Assembly: GCF_000192865.1 (NCBI RefSeq) | Contig: NC_015276.1 | Coordinates: 62,001-126,000, forward strand | Direction: 5' to 3' | Length of the DNA stretch: 64,000 bases | Origin: Marinomonas mediterranea MMB-1 | Lineage (GTDB): Bacteria > Pseudomonadota > Gammaproteobacteria > Pseudomonadales > Marinomonadaceae | Part shown: positions 9,272-17,932 of the stretch, piece by piece | Layout: every line of letters starts with the position of its first letter | Numbering within the stretch: the stretch's first letter is position 1 | The notes under the pieces: model-generated | Database searches by the model: none | What the model was told of the DNA's origin: nothing | Seen by the model: the letters and a program-made list of their open reading frames with translations, nothing else | Program-made: the position numbers and the translations under genes

Positions 9272-10855
9272 TTATTTACCATCAATCAACTGAGGTACTT
9301 GCCAAGGGTTTGCATCGGTTATTGCCGTTGCTTGAAGCGCTTCTGGCAAGTCTTGGTAACAGACTGGACGAACAAAACGCTGGATAGCCGCGCTGCCAAC
9401 CGATGTTGTGCGTGTGTCGGAAGTGGCAGGGAAAGGTCCACCGTGTACCATCGCGTGAGACACTTCAACACCTGTAGGGTAAGCGTTACACAATATACGA
9501 CCGGCTTTGCGCTCTAGCACAGGCAATAATGAACGCGCTTGCTCGTAATCACCTTCGTTGATTTGCAATGTAGCGGTCAGTTGCCCTTCCAGCTTTTCTG
9601 CGACTTTAATAAAGTCTTCATCGCTTTTACACTTGATGATCAGTGAGGTTGAGCCAAACACTTCACCTTCTAGTGAGTCGTCTTTCAAAAAAGCATCAGC
9701 AGTGGTTGAGAAAAGGTGTGCTTGACATTGGTTTGAGCCAGTATCAGCGGTCTTACCTTTTGCCACTAGCTGTGCATTGGCATTTTCAACTAACGCTGAA
9801 ACGCTTTGACAGTAAGCATCATAGATGCCCGGTGTTAGCATGGTTTGTGTGCTGCTGGCAAAAATGGCTTGAGCGGCTTCGTCTATAAACGCTTCAGCAC
9901 CCTCACCTTCTTTAATAATCACAAGGCCTGGGTTAGTACAGAATTGACCCGCGCCCATGGTTAGGGAGCCGATAAAGCCTTGTGCAAGTGAACGAGCATC
10001 GCTTGCAAGTTTACTTGGCATCATGAAAACAGGGTTAATACTGCTCATTTCTGCGTAGACAGGAATTGGCTCTTTACGAGACGCAGCGATGTTCATTAAT
10101 GCCGTACCACCTGCACGTGAACCGGTAAAACCGACTGCTTTGATGTGCGGATGAGCAACCAACGTCGCGCCAACATCACGACCTGAACCGTATAGAAGAG
10201 AGAAAATACCAGCAGGCAGTTCCATCTTTTTCAACGCAGATGTGATTGCTTTGCCGACAAGCTCTGATGTGCCTGGGTGAGCAGAGTGCGCTTTAACAAT
10301 AACCGGGCAGCCCGCAGCGAGTGCGGAAGCCGTGTCGCCACCAGCCACAGAGAACGCAAGTGGGAAGTTACTGGCTCCGAAAACGGCAACTGGCCCCATT
10401 GGAACAAATTGTAGGCGCAGGTCAGCACGAGGCAGCGGTGCGCGCTCTGGCATTGCTGGGTCGATGCGCACATCAAGGTATTTACCAGCACGTACAACAC
10501 CAGCAAACAGTTTCAATTGGCCCATTGTACGACCGCGTTCGCCTTCAATTCGAGCTTGTGGCAAACCCGTTTCCGACATCGCTCTTTGAACCAGTGTATC
10601 GCCAAGCGCAAAAATTTCTTCCGCAATGGTTTCTAGTAAAAGCGCACGAGTCTCAGGGCTAGTTGCTTTAAACTGGTCGAATACAGACCAAGCCGCATTA
10701 GCCGCTTGATCAACATGGCTTTCTGTTCCGCCAGCGTACACAGGATCCATTTTCTGGTTTGTGGCTGGATTAATCGCAGATACAGGTTTTTGTGTTCCTG
10801 TTACTTCATTGCCCGCGATAATTAGGTTTCCAGTTAGTTCGATTGTGGCGGTCAT
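9272..10855 (-). CDS. Alpha-ketoglutarate semialdehyde dehydrogenase
   Basis: A 527-residue NAD(P)-dependent aldehyde dehydrogenase that should oxidise 2,5-dioxovalerate (alpha-ketoglutarate semialdehyde) to alpha-ketoglutarate, the last step of oxidative sugar-acid breakdown. Visible features are the cofactor loop GFTGSRAGG, the catalytic Glu in EMSSINPVF and the catalytic Cys in GAGQFCTNPGL. The start at 10855 is chosen because GAGGAGG sits a few bases upstream; longer frames would run into the preceding gene. It lies 37 bp after the 5-dehydro-4-deoxyglucarate dehydratase, whose product is its substrate, which makes the assignment strong. It is the last gene of the minus-strand operon. Confidence 0.92.
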   Translation of the reverse strand: MTATIELTGNLIIAGNEVTGTQKPVSAINPATNQKMDPVYAGGTESHVDQAANAAWSVFDQFKATSPETRALLLETIAEEIFALGDTLVQRAMSETGLPQARIEGERGRTMGQLKLFAGVVRAGKYLDVRIDPAMPERAPLPRADLRLQFVPMGPVAVFGASNFPLAFSVAGGDTASALAAGCPVIVKAHSAHPGTSELVGKAITSALKKMELPAGIFSLLYGSGRDVGATLVAHPHIKAVGFTGSRAGGTALMNIAASRKEPIPVYAEMSSINPVFMMPSKLASDARSLAQGFIGSLTMGAGQFCTNPGLVIIKEGEGAEAFIDEAAQAIFASSTQTMLTPGIYDAYCQSVSALVENANAQLVAKGKTADTGSNQCQAHLFSTTADAFLKDDSLEGEVFGSTSLIIKCKSDEDFIKVAEKLEGQLTATLQINEGDYEQARSLLPVLERKAGRILCNAYPTGVEVSHAMVHGGPFPATSDTRTTSVGSAAIQRFVRPVCYQDLPEALQATAITDANPWQVPQLIDGK

Positions 10856-10892
10856 ACCTGCCTCCTCATCATCTATGTTTATGTTCTGGGGC

Positions 10893-11801
10893 CTATTGGC
10901 GATCCATGATGTCTTTAAGAGCCGCAAAGTCTGCTTCTGTTGGGCGAGTCAGTGGAGCTCGAACATCGCCTGCTGAACGGTCAATTAATTCAGCGCCTGC
11001 TTTGATTAAGCTAACAGCATAACCTTTTTTAGTGTCACGTAGGCGACAGAATGGAATAAAGAAATCTTGAATGATTTTCTTCACATTTTCTGTCTCGCCT
11101 GCGCGTAGAGACTTGTAGAAGCTCATCGCCATGTCAGGCATAAAGTTAAAGACAGCAGACGAATAAGTGTTCACGCCGATAGACAGGTAAGCTTCTGCGA
11201 AGATCTCTGCGGTTGGAACACCACCAATGTAGACTAGGCGATCGTCAACCGTTTTGATTGTGTCATTCAACGCCGCAATGTTGCCTGTACCATCTTTAAG
11301 TGCAACCAAGTTCGGGTTGCGTGCAGCCAGTTCTTTGACGCTCTCAGCACTTAATACGCCATTACCACGGTTGTAGTAGATAAAGTGCAGGTTGCTGCCA
11401 GTCATGACTTGTGTCGCGTATTCGATCACGCCATCTTCAGGGCATTCTGTTAAGAATGGAGGCATTAGAAGAATGCCATCTGCGCCAGCTTCTTCTGCTG
11501 CAGCGACAAATTTACGCGCCTCGGGAACACTTTTACCCGCTGCCGCGATCACTGGAACACGTCCACCTACCGCTTCAACCGCTACTTCTACTACCTGTTT
11601 GAATTCTTCATAACTAAGAGAGAAAAATTCACCTGTTCCGCCAGCAACGAATACAGTAGAAACGCCTTTTTCAACAAACCACTCAACACGAGACTTGAAT
11701 GTTTCGGCGTTGAATTGGCCGTTTTCATCTAGATCCGTTACGGGAAAAGACAGTAGGCCATCACTTAGTGCTGTTCTCATTTGTTCAGTTGAAAAACTCA
11801 T
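10893..11801 (-). CDS. kdgD: 5-dehydro-4-deoxyglucarate dehydratase
   Basis: A 302-residue member of the DHDPS/NAL aldolase superfamily that decarboxylates and dehydrates 5-keto-4-deoxy-D-glucarate to alpha-ketoglutarate semialdehyde. The barrel carries VAGGTGEFFSLS near the N-terminus, the catalytic Tyr in HFIYYNRGNG and the Schiff-base Lys in LVALKDGTGN. Length and wording are those of KdgD rather than dihydrodipicolinate synthase. The next gene downstream encodes the dehydrogenase for its product, and uronate dehydrogenase lies upstream in the same direction. A perfect hairpin separates it from that upstream gene, so its expression may be adjusted separately. Confidence 0.93.
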   Translation of the reverse strand: MSFSTEQMRTALSDGLLSFPVTDLDENGQFNAETFKSRVEWFVEKGVSTVFVAGGTGEFFSLSYEEFKQVVEVAVEAVGGRVPVIAAAGKSVPEARKFVAAAEEAGADGILLMPPFLTECPEDGVIEYATQVMTGSNLHFIYYNRGNGVLSAESVKELAARNPNLVALKDGTGNIAALNDTIKTVDDRLVYIGGVPTAEIFAEAYLSIGVNTYSSAVFNFMPDMAMSFYKSLRAGETENVKKIIQDFFIPFCRLRDTKKGYAVSLIKAGAELIDRSAGDVRAPLTRPTEADFAALKDIMDRQ

Positions 11802-11896
11802 AAAATCACCTCAAAAAACGATTAATTTCTTATTTTCGACACAAAAAATCCCCTACCCATTAATTCGGGTATTTGAATTTTGTGTGTTTGTTTATT

Positions 11897-11919
11897 TGAT
11901 TAAGTCAGAGACTTAATCA
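11897..11919. promoter_or_regulatory. Perfect 10-bp hairpin/palindrome between udh and kdgD
   Basis: TGATTAAGTC and GACTTAATCA flank a 3-base AGA loop in the 140-bp gap between udh and kdgD. There is no T-run on the minus strand, so it is either a weak attenuator, an mRNA stability element or an operator for a second promoter. Confidence 0.5.
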
Positions 11920-11941
11920 TTTGGTATGTGGTTTTGATTAC

Positions 11942-12751
11942 TTACTCTTGCTCATCGTCAAAGTGGCCAGCGGTCACAAAGGCGCCTCCTTGATACCGAA
12001 TAGCGGGATCATTTGGATCGTTGCGTTTACCTTCCTCAATAAGATGAGGTTGGTCGGCGAATGGCTCAGAAGAGTCTTGTGGTTGCCAGCCGATAAAGCT
12101 GGCATGTCGGTTGTCGCACCATACCGCTTTGTTGTTAGACACGGCGTATACCATGGTGCAGCCAAGACGATCGGCGTCAAATGTGGTTTTGATGAGATCA
12201 GCGAGATCTCTTTCACTGAGCCAGGTGCTGAGCATGCGGCGATTTGGGATTTCAGGGAAGCAAGAACCAATACGAGCAAGTGTTGATTCAATGCCAAACT
12301 TGTCGTAGTAGTAACGAGCAAGCACTTCTCCAAACCCTTTTGAAACACCATATAAGCTGTCTGGACGCATTGGACTGTCATTATCCAGCAAGGTTTCACG
12401 CTCATGGAAACCAACTAAGTGATTGGAACTGGTAAAGAAAACACGTTTAACACCCTGCTGTCTTGCTGCTTCGTAGATGTTGTAGGTGCCTTTAATATTC
12501 CTATCCAGAATGTTATCCCAGGTTCCTTCAATTGACTGGCCGCCAGCATGGATAATGCCATCGCAATCTTTGACCAATTCGATCACCGCTTGTAGGTCGC
12601 TGATGTCGCAATTGACAAAGCTTTCACCTTCTTGAAGGTCGTCAATTGTGACGATATCAGACAAGCGCAGTTCATCGGCCCATCCAGCCAATTGTTTGCG
12701 CAGCGCTTTACCTAAGTTTCCTGCTGCGCCTGTAAGTAGTATACGTTTCAT
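11942..12751 (-). CDS. udh: Uronate dehydrogenase
   Basis: A 269-residue extended short-chain dehydrogenase that should oxidise D-galacturonate or D-glucuronate to the aldaro-lactone with NAD+. It has the nucleotide-binding motif LLTGAAGNLGK at the N-terminus, the family-typical TSSNHLVGFHER, and the Tyr-x-x-x-Lys pair in LYGVSKGFGE. The size matches bacterial uronate dehydrogenases. A Shine-Dalgarno AAAGGT precedes the ATG. It is followed by kdgD and preceded by the TRAP permease genes on the same strand, so uptake and first oxidation are probably co-expressed. A CATATTATG palindrome matching the proposed regulator site lies 46 bp upstream. Confidence 0.93.
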   Translation of the reverse strand: MKRILLTGAAGNLGKALRKQLAGWADELRLSDIVTIDDLQEGESFVNCDISDLQAVIELVKDCDGIIHAGGQSIEGTWDNILDRNIKGTYNIYEAARQQGVKRVFFTSSNHLVGFHERETLLDNDSPMRPDSLYGVSKGFGEVLARYYYDKFGIESTLARIGSCFPEIPNRRMLSTWLSERDLADLIKTTFDADRLGCTMVYAVSNNKAVWCDNRHASFIGWQPQDSSEPFADQPHLIEEGKRNDPNDPAIRYQGGAFVTAGHFDDEQE

Positions 12752-12796
12752 ATCTGTACCTTTAATTAGATAGGACGCCGTTCTGTCCTTCTATAC

Positions 12797-12805
12797 CATA
12801 TTATG
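12797..12805. promoter_or_regulatory. Candidate GntR operator CATATTATG
   Basis: It matches the CATAnTATG palindrome found at the other uronate-locus promoters and overlaps the stop codon of the TRAP large permease, just upstream of udh. Confidence 0.4.
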
Positions 12806-14084
12806 GATTAAGCCAGTTCGGTAATGTTAGTGAGATCGCGGGTACAAAAGTCACTAACATCAAAGCCGCTAGAATTGCTAAGTAAAAAGGCCAAATAGAC
12901 TTCACAGCTTTTTCTATTGGCACGTTACCAATGGCACAGCCAACAAAGAGACATCCACCGACAGGAGGCGTACACAGTCCTAGACCTAAGTTCATCATCA
13001 GCATGATGCCAAATTGAATTGGATCCATGCCTAGACCAACGGCAACAGGTAAAAAGATTGGAGTACAAATTAAAATAAGTGCCGCCATGTCCATGATCAT
13101 ACCGAGAACCAGTAAAATCAGGTTCATCAACAATAAGATCACTATTGGATTGTCAGACAAAGACGTTAACGCATGCGCGAGCAGCTTAGGGACTTCATAC
13201 AGTGCCAGCATATAACCAAAAGCAGAGGCACAACCAACAAGGACCATAACAAGCCCTGTCGTTCTAACGGAGCGTACAACCGCTACCCAGAAGTCTTTTA
13301 AGCTCAATGTGCGGTAAACGAGCGCGGTGATTAGAATCGCGTAAATTGCACCGATTGCACCTGACTCTGTGACCGTGAATACACCAGATAAGGCACCACC
13401 GACAACAATAATGGCGGTAATTAAACCCGGAATTGAGGCGACAAAAGAGATAAAGATCGCTTTTAGACCAGCAAACGGCTCAGTCGGAAAGTTTTTGCGA
13501 ATCGCAATGGTTCTCGCGGCGAAGGCCAATAGAAGACACATCAAGATTCCAGGGACGATACCCGCAACAAAGAGGCTTGCGACTGACATGCCACCACCTG
13601 CCGCGACCACATATAGGATCATGTTGTGGCTCGGCGGGATCATAATCCCTGCGATGGATGACGTCACCGTAACGTTAACTGCGTAATCGTCGTCGTAGCC
13701 TTTTTCCTTCATAACAGGAATCAGTAACGAACCCAGTGCCGATGTATCGGCAACAGCGGAACCTGAAATACCACCAAACAGCATACTAGAGAACACGTTA
13801 ACTTGGCCTAATCCACCGCGCATCCAGCCAACACTTGCTGATGCCAATCGAATTAAGCGAGCAGCAATGCCGCCATGTAGCATGAGTTCGCCAGCGAAAA
13901 TGAAGAAAGGAATAGCCAGCAATGAAAACGTAGAAACGCCTGAAACAATTCGCTGGAAGCCGATCATCAACGGCAAACCTTCATAAAAGAATGCGGCAAT
14001 GGCTGCCATACCGAGGGCAAAAGCCACTGGTGCGCCAATCACGGTTAAAAGTGCAAAGAGTCCTAATAAGATTGCTAAGCCCAT
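12801..14084 (-). CDS. TRAP transporter large permease (DctM type), uronate locus
   Basis: A 427-residue integral membrane protein of the DctM family, the ion-coupled translocation subunit of a TRAP transporter. About a dozen hydrophobic helices are visible, with the family stretches MLFGGISGSAVADTSALGS and MMIPPSHNMILY-like IMIPPSHN. It starts one base after the small permease stop, with AGGAGGT inside the end of that gene, so the two are translationally coupled. The surrounding catabolic enzymes indicate a uronate or aldarate substrate. The substrate is inferred from context only, since permeases of this family do not reveal it. Confidence 0.93.
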   Translation of the reverse strand: MGLAILLGLFALLTVIGAPVAFALGMAAIAAFFYEGLPLMIGFQRIVSGVSTFSLLAIPFFIFAGELMLHGGIAARLIRLASASVGWMRGGLGQVNVFSSMLFGGISGSAVADTSALGSLLIPVMKEKGYDDDYAVNVTVTSSIAGIMIPPSHNMILYVVAAGGGMSVASLFVAGIVPGILMCLLLAFAARTIAIRKNFPTEPFAGLKAIFISFVASIPGLITAIIVVGGALSGVFTVTESGAIGAIYAILITALVYRTLSLKDFWVAVVRSVRTTGLVMVLVGCASAFGYMLALYEVPKLLAHALTSLSDNPIVILLLMNLILLVLGMIMDMAALILICTPIFLPVAVGLGMDPIQFGIMLMMNLGLGLCTPPVGGCLFVGCAIGNVPIEKAVKSIWPFYLAILAALMLVTFVPAISLTLPNWLNP

Positions 14085-14085
14085 G

Positions 14086-14619
14086 CTACTGACCTCCTAG
14101 TTCATTGTTTTTCGAGGAGGGATTAAACAGTCCTGTTAGGCCCTGATACGCACGATATAAAGAAAAAATGAAGATTAATCCGCCAGAGATAACCACGGGT
14201 AGGTAGCGATAGCTTTCACTGATACCAAGTAGCGGAATCTTTTGAAATTGAGTAAAAGACATAAGATCATTCGTATACCACGCCAGCGCGAATCCAAATG
14301 CGGCGAGGAGTAAGTTAATAATACACTCTATAAATAATGCGACTTTCTTAGAAATCACCAAGGTGATCATTTCTACGCTCAAGTGCGTTCGTTCATAGAT
14401 GCCGACAGCCGCGGCAAGGAAAGTAATACCAACAATGAGGAGCATGGCCATTTGCTCAACCCAAGTTGGCGTGTCATTTAGCACATAGCGACCAAAGACA
14501 AGCCATCCGAATGACATTACAAGGACAACGATCATGGCGCCGGCTAAATTGGTTGCAACGAAGGCGAGGGCATCTAACACGCGCTCAACCAAAGGCACTT
14601 TTTTAGAGGTAGACTTCAT
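14086..14619 (-). CDS. TRAP transporter small permease (DctQ type), uronate locus
   Basis: A 177-residue protein with four predicted membrane helices, the small DctQ-type subunit. The central segment NDTPTWVEQMAMLLIVGITF is typical of the family, with Trp-Val-Glu-Gln at the start of a helix. It stands between the binding-protein gene and the large permease gene in the normal P-Q-M order. A strong stem-loop lies between it and the binding-protein gene, which fits lower expression of the membrane subunits than of the periplasmic protein. Confidence 0.9.
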   Translation of the reverse strand: MKSTSKKVPLVERVLDALAFVATNLAGAMIVVLVMSFGWLVFGRYVLNDTPTWVEQMAMLLIVGITFLAAAVGIYERTHLSVEMITLVISKKVALFIECIINLLLAAFGFALAWYTNDLMSFTQFQKIPLLGISESYRYLPVVISGGLIFIFSLYRAYQGLTGLFNPSSKNNELGGQ

Positions 14620-14653
14620 AAGGCTACTCGCTTATTAAACAAAAACTTAGAAG

Positions 14654-14687
14654 AGAGCTCACCCAAAGGTGGTTTTAGGTGAGCTCT
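14654..14687 (-). promoter_or_regulatory. Stem-loop between TRAP binding protein and permease genes
   Basis: AGAGCTCACC (14654-14663) and GGTGAGCTCT (14678-14687) make a perfect 10-bp stem with a 14-base loop in the short gap between dctP and dctQ. No T-run follows. It may protect the upstream mRNA or attenuate transcription into the permease genes. Confidence 0.6.
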
Positions 14688-14705
14688 TGGGTAATATCGA
14701 CGGAA

Positions 14706-15698
14706 TTAGTCGACGCTTTGGATTTTTTCTACAAGCGGCTTAAGCGTAGGGTTGTCTTGAAAGGCTTTTTCATAGACGACCTTCATTGCATTTTGGAAAG
14801 GTGCTTTGTTTGAAATTTCGTTGAATACGACGCCAGACGCCAGTACTTTTTCTCGACTGGATTTATCACGTTCTGCCCATAGTTTACGTTGTAGTTCAGC
14901 ACTTTCGCGCGCGGCCTTTTTGACAATGACTTGATCGTCAGCAGACAGTTGATTCCATGCACCAACGCTGACACAAACACACTCTGGTAGAATCAAGTGC
15001 TCGGTCAAAGAGTAGTAGCCTGCAACCTCAAAGTGATTACTAGATTCGTATGACGGCCAGTTATTCTCTGCGCCGTCAACAACGCCTGTCTTCAACGACT
15101 GGTAAATTTCCGCATAAGCCATTGGGGTAGCGTTGCCGCCCAATGCTTCAACCATTCCTACGTACAGTTCGTTGTTCATAACACGGAACTTCATACCGTC
15201 TAAATCGGAAGGTGCTTCGATCGGCTTCTCTGTATTGTAGAAAGAGCGAGCGCCTGAATCGTACCAAGCCAACGACTTGATGCCGTGTTTTTCCATTGCT
15301 GCACTGAGCTCGTCACCCACAGGGCCATCCATCACACGATGCATGTGATCAACACTTTTGAAAATGAACGGTAAAGAAACAACGTTTGCTTCTGGCACGA
15401 TGGCACCAATAGGCCCTAAGTTGAATTCTGCGAACTGAATTGCGCCAATTTGCAGCATTTGAATGCTGTCAGCTTGGTTACCAAGAACGGCTCCGTTATA
15501 GACTCTACCAGCGACTCTGCCATCGGTTTTAGCTTCGACGTCATCAATGAAAGACTCAAGTGCGGTGGTAACAGGGTACCCTGGGTTGTGTATGTTCCAA
15601 CCTTTCCACTCAGCATTAGCGGACGTTGAAACAGCGGCGGCTGTGGCAGCAACTAATATAGCTCCACTAACTTTTTGTATAACGGTTTTTTTTATCAT
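14706..15698 (-). CDS. TRAP transporter substrate-binding protein (DctP type), uronate locus
   Basis: A 330-residue periplasmic solute-binding protein with a signal peptide ending near SANA. The family region GMKFRVMNNELYVGMVEALG contains the Arg that clamps the carboxylate of organic-acid ligands, followed by YQSLKTGVVDGAENN. The start at 15698 has TTGGAG seven bases upstream; an earlier in-frame start at 15743 would add residues before the signal peptide. It is the first gene of the minus-strand operon and is divergent from the GntR regulator, with a shared 270-bp promoter region. The genes around it make galacturonate or glucuronate the likely ligand. Confidence 0.92.
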   Translation of the reverse strand: MIKKTVIQKVSGAILVAATAAAVSTSANAEWKGWNIHNPGYPVTTALESFIDDVEAKTDGRVAGRVYNGAVLGNQADSIQMLQIGAIQFAEFNLGPIGAIVPEANVVSLPFIFKSVDHMHRVMDGPVGDELSAAMEKHGIKSLAWYDSGARSFYNTEKPIEAPSDLDGMKFRVMNNELYVGMVEALGGNATPMAYAEIYQSLKTGVVDGAENNWPSYESSNHFEVAGYYSLTEHLILPECVCVSVGAWNQLSADDQVIVKKAARESAELQRKLWAERDKSSREKVLASGVVFNEISNKAPFQNAMKVVYEKAFQDNPTLKPLVEKIQSVD

Positions 15699-15842
15699 TG
15701 TTATAGCTCCAAATACGCTTAAGTTAGATGGGGATACCCCCATACTTAGTTCACAAACACAAAACTATAAAGACGAGCTTTTGCTGTTTCTGCGTTTGAT
15801 CTTTTTTAATTATTAGCATTGATATTATTAATTCGCAACACT

Positions 15843-15851
15843 CATACTATG
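15843..15851. promoter_or_regulatory. Candidate GntR operator CATACTATG
   Basis: A palindrome of the form CATAnTATG in the divergent promoter between the TRAP binding-protein gene and the GntR gene; related sites lie upstream of gci and udh. The rest of the 270-bp region is AT-rich and shows no further gene. Confidence 0.5.
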
Positions 15852-15969
15852 AATTATTGAAAAAAACTCAATGACAGCTATTGTTAACTACAATATAGTG
15901 CAATTGTGTGCATTCTCCAGTGCGACTGGGCGCTGAGTAATGGCAGTATGATTAGAGGTATATAAAACA

Positions 15970-16713
15970 ATGAATAACGAACGAAAGAAGTCGATAAAAC
16001 GCTCTAAAACTAGCTTACCTGAGCTTGCTGCTGAACGAATCAGGGAAAAAATCCGTACTAGTAATATGTCTGTCGGGGATAAGTTGCCGACAGAGCCAAA
16101 CCTTATGAAGGAACTGGGGGTAAGTCGTACGGTGCTTCGCGAAGCAATGATGACGCTCAAGGCAGAAGGCTGGGTTCTCCCAAAACAAGGGATTGGTGTG
16201 TTTGTCGCGGAACCGAAACCCATGGATTTCAGCGGCTTTTCAGCGTCGGATACGCTGACCATAAGTGATGCGATAGAGTCGCTGGAACTACGCACCGCAG
16301 TAGAGGTTGAGGCCGTTGCACTCGCGGTATCTAGGCGCTCTGCGATGCAAGAATCGGATATCTGTCGTAGCTTTGACGCGTTTGAAAAGAAAGTCGCTTT
16401 AGGTAAGTCCGCAGAGCAAGAAGACTATGAATTTCATCTCGCGATTGCCCGAGCAACGAACAATGATCGGTTTGTGAAATTCCTTGATGTATTGGGCAAA
16501 AAGACCATACCGCGTGCAAGGCTACGTGAAGAAGCCGGTTTGCCACGAGACCCAAACTTAGAGCAAACGCTGAACGAAGAGCATAAGGCTATCTTGGATG
16601 CCTTGCTTGATCGTGATGTTGAGCGCGCGCGTGATGCGATGCGTACCCACCTGACAAACGGCTGTAATCGCTACCGAGATTTAGCGAGAGCAATACAAAA
16701 AACTAAGTCATAG
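15970..16713 (+). CDS. GntR/FadR-family regulator (FCD domain) of the uronate locus
   Basis: A 247-residue regulator: a winged-helix GntR domain (about 15-85) with LPTEPNLMKELGVSRTVLREA as recognition region, followed by an all-helical FCD ligand-binding domain containing the conserved metal-binding His in DYEFHLAIARATNN. Regulators of this class commonly repress sugar-acid catabolism and are released by a pathway intermediate. It stands between the divergent transport/catabolic operon and the gci-gli genes, so it very probably controls both. The palindrome CATAnTATG occurs on both sides of it, including one copy across its own stop codon. Confidence 0.9.
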   Translation: MNNERKKSIKRSKTSLPELAAERIREKIRTSNMSVGDKLPTEPNLMKELGVSRTVLREAMMTLKAEGWVLPKQGIGVFVAEPKPMDFSGFSASDTLTISDAIESLELRTAVEVEAVALAVSRRSAMQESDICRSFDAFEKKVALGKSAEQEDYEFHLAIARATNNDRFVKFLDVLGKKTIPRARLREEAGLPRDPNLEQTLNEEHKAILDALLDRDVERARDAMRTHLTNGCNRYRDLARAIQKTKS

Positions 16714-16717
16714 TATG
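16709..16717. promoter_or_regulatory. Candidate GntR operator CATAGTATG
   Basis: The exact reverse complement of the site at 15843, overlapping the gntR stop codon and lying about 65 bp before gci. Confidence 0.5.
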
Positions 16718-16740
16718 AATTTATTGATAAGTTGAAAATA

Positions 16741-16749
16741 CATGCTATG
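16741..16749. promoter_or_regulatory. Second candidate operator CATGCTATG before gci
   Basis: A one-mismatch version of CATAnTATG, 32 bp after the previous one and 31 bp before the gci start. Spacing of about three helical turns would suit cooperative binding. Confidence 0.4.
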
Positions 16750-16780
16750 ATCCAATAAAAATAACAATCAGGGTCATTTC

Positions 16781-17917
16781 ATGAAGATCACAGACATTCG
16801 ACTACATCCGCTTACTTATCTTTTGGAACACGCGTTCGAATCTGCTTCTATGTCTTTTCAGTCTAGAGAGCACTTACTTGTTGAAATTATTTGCGATAAT
16901 GGATTGATCGGCTGGGGAGAATGTTTGGGAAATCGTGTGGTGAACGCCGCATATCTTGAAGTGATGACGCCCCACCTGATTGGAAAATCTGCTTTTGACA
17001 TCGAGCCAATATGGCTAAACCTTTACAACACCTTCCGTGATCAAGGGCAACGTGGTGCCGTGATCAATGCAATCAGTGGAATTGACATTGCCTTATGGGA
17101 TGTCGTCGGTAAGTTTCACAATAAACCGGTATCTGAACTATTGGGTGGCCAATTCCGCTCTGAGATTCCGGTTTACGCAACAGGCGGTTTTCGCAAAGTA
17201 GGCTTTGATCGCCTTTCTAGCTTGTCAGAAGAAGTTCGTGAATACAAAAAGCAGGGCTTTGACGCGGTAAAAATCAAAATCGGCTTTGGCGTGGCGTTAG
17301 ACATCGAATCGATCAAACAAACTCGGGAACAATTAGGTCCCGATGTTGAATTGATGATCGATGCGAACCACGGCTACGACATTATTGATGCCAAGCGGGT
17401 TATTGATGCGGTAAAAGACCTTGATATCAAATGGTTTGAAGAACCTGTCGTCCCAGAAGCCTACACTCAGTACCGAGAGTTGAGACAGACTTCTCCGATT
17501 CCTATTGCGGGCGGAGAAACATGGCATTCTCGTTGGGGTTATCACGAGGCGTTAAAACAAAATACGGTTGATATTATTCAACCCGATGTTTGTGGTGTGG
17601 GTGGACTTAGCGAGGCACGAAAAATCTTAACCTTGGTTGACGTCTATGGCGTGCGTTGTGTTCCTCATGTTTGGGGCACCGCTGTTGCCATTGCTGCGGG
17701 ACTGCATTTCCATGCGATTATTCCACCTAATCCTCCCTCGTTCGGCACAGACTCACCGCGACTTGAATTTGATCAAACGCACAACCCGTTTAGAACCAGC
17801 ATTGTAGAAGAAGACATTGTCGTAAAAGATGGCAAATTAGCGGTGCCTTCTAAACCGGGTCTAGGGATCACCATTGACCGTGAGAAATTGGCTCGTTATG
17901 CGCCAATTTCTGCATAA
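16781..17917 (+). CDS. gci: D-galactarolactone cycloisomerase
   Basis: A 378-residue enolase-superfamily enzyme of the mandelate racemase group. It should open galactaro-1,4-lactone to 3-deoxy-2-keto-hexarate. The protein matches the remembered Agrobacterium Gci closely: PFESASM-like N-terminus, DQGQRG, KIKIGFGV with the catalytic Lys-x-Lys, MIDANHGY and WFEEPVVPE giving metal ligands, and VPHVWGT with the catalytic His. Udh, Gli, KdgD and the semialdehyde dehydrogenase of the same pathway are all within 9 kb. It forms an operon with gli, starting 15 bases later. Two candidate operators lie in its promoter. Confidence 0.9.
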   Translation: MKITDIRLHPLTYLLEHAFESASMSFQSREHLLVEIICDNGLIGWGECLGNRVVNAAYLEVMTPHLIGKSAFDIEPIWLNLYNTFRDQGQRGAVINAISGIDIALWDVVGKFHNKPVSELLGGQFRSEIPVYATGGFRKVGFDRLSSLSEEVREYKKQGFDAVKIKIGFGVALDIESIKQTREQLGPDVELMIDANHGYDIIDAKRVIDAVKDLDIKWFEEPVVPEAYTQYRELRQTSPIPIAGGETWHSRWGYHEALKQNTVDIIQPDVCGVGGLSEARKILTLVDVYGVRCVPHVWGTAVAIAAGLHFHAIIPPNPPSFGTDSPRLEFDQTHNPFRTSIVEEDIVVKDGKLAVPSKPGLGITIDREKLARYAPISA

Positions 17918-17932
17918 ATGAGGAGTGACGAC

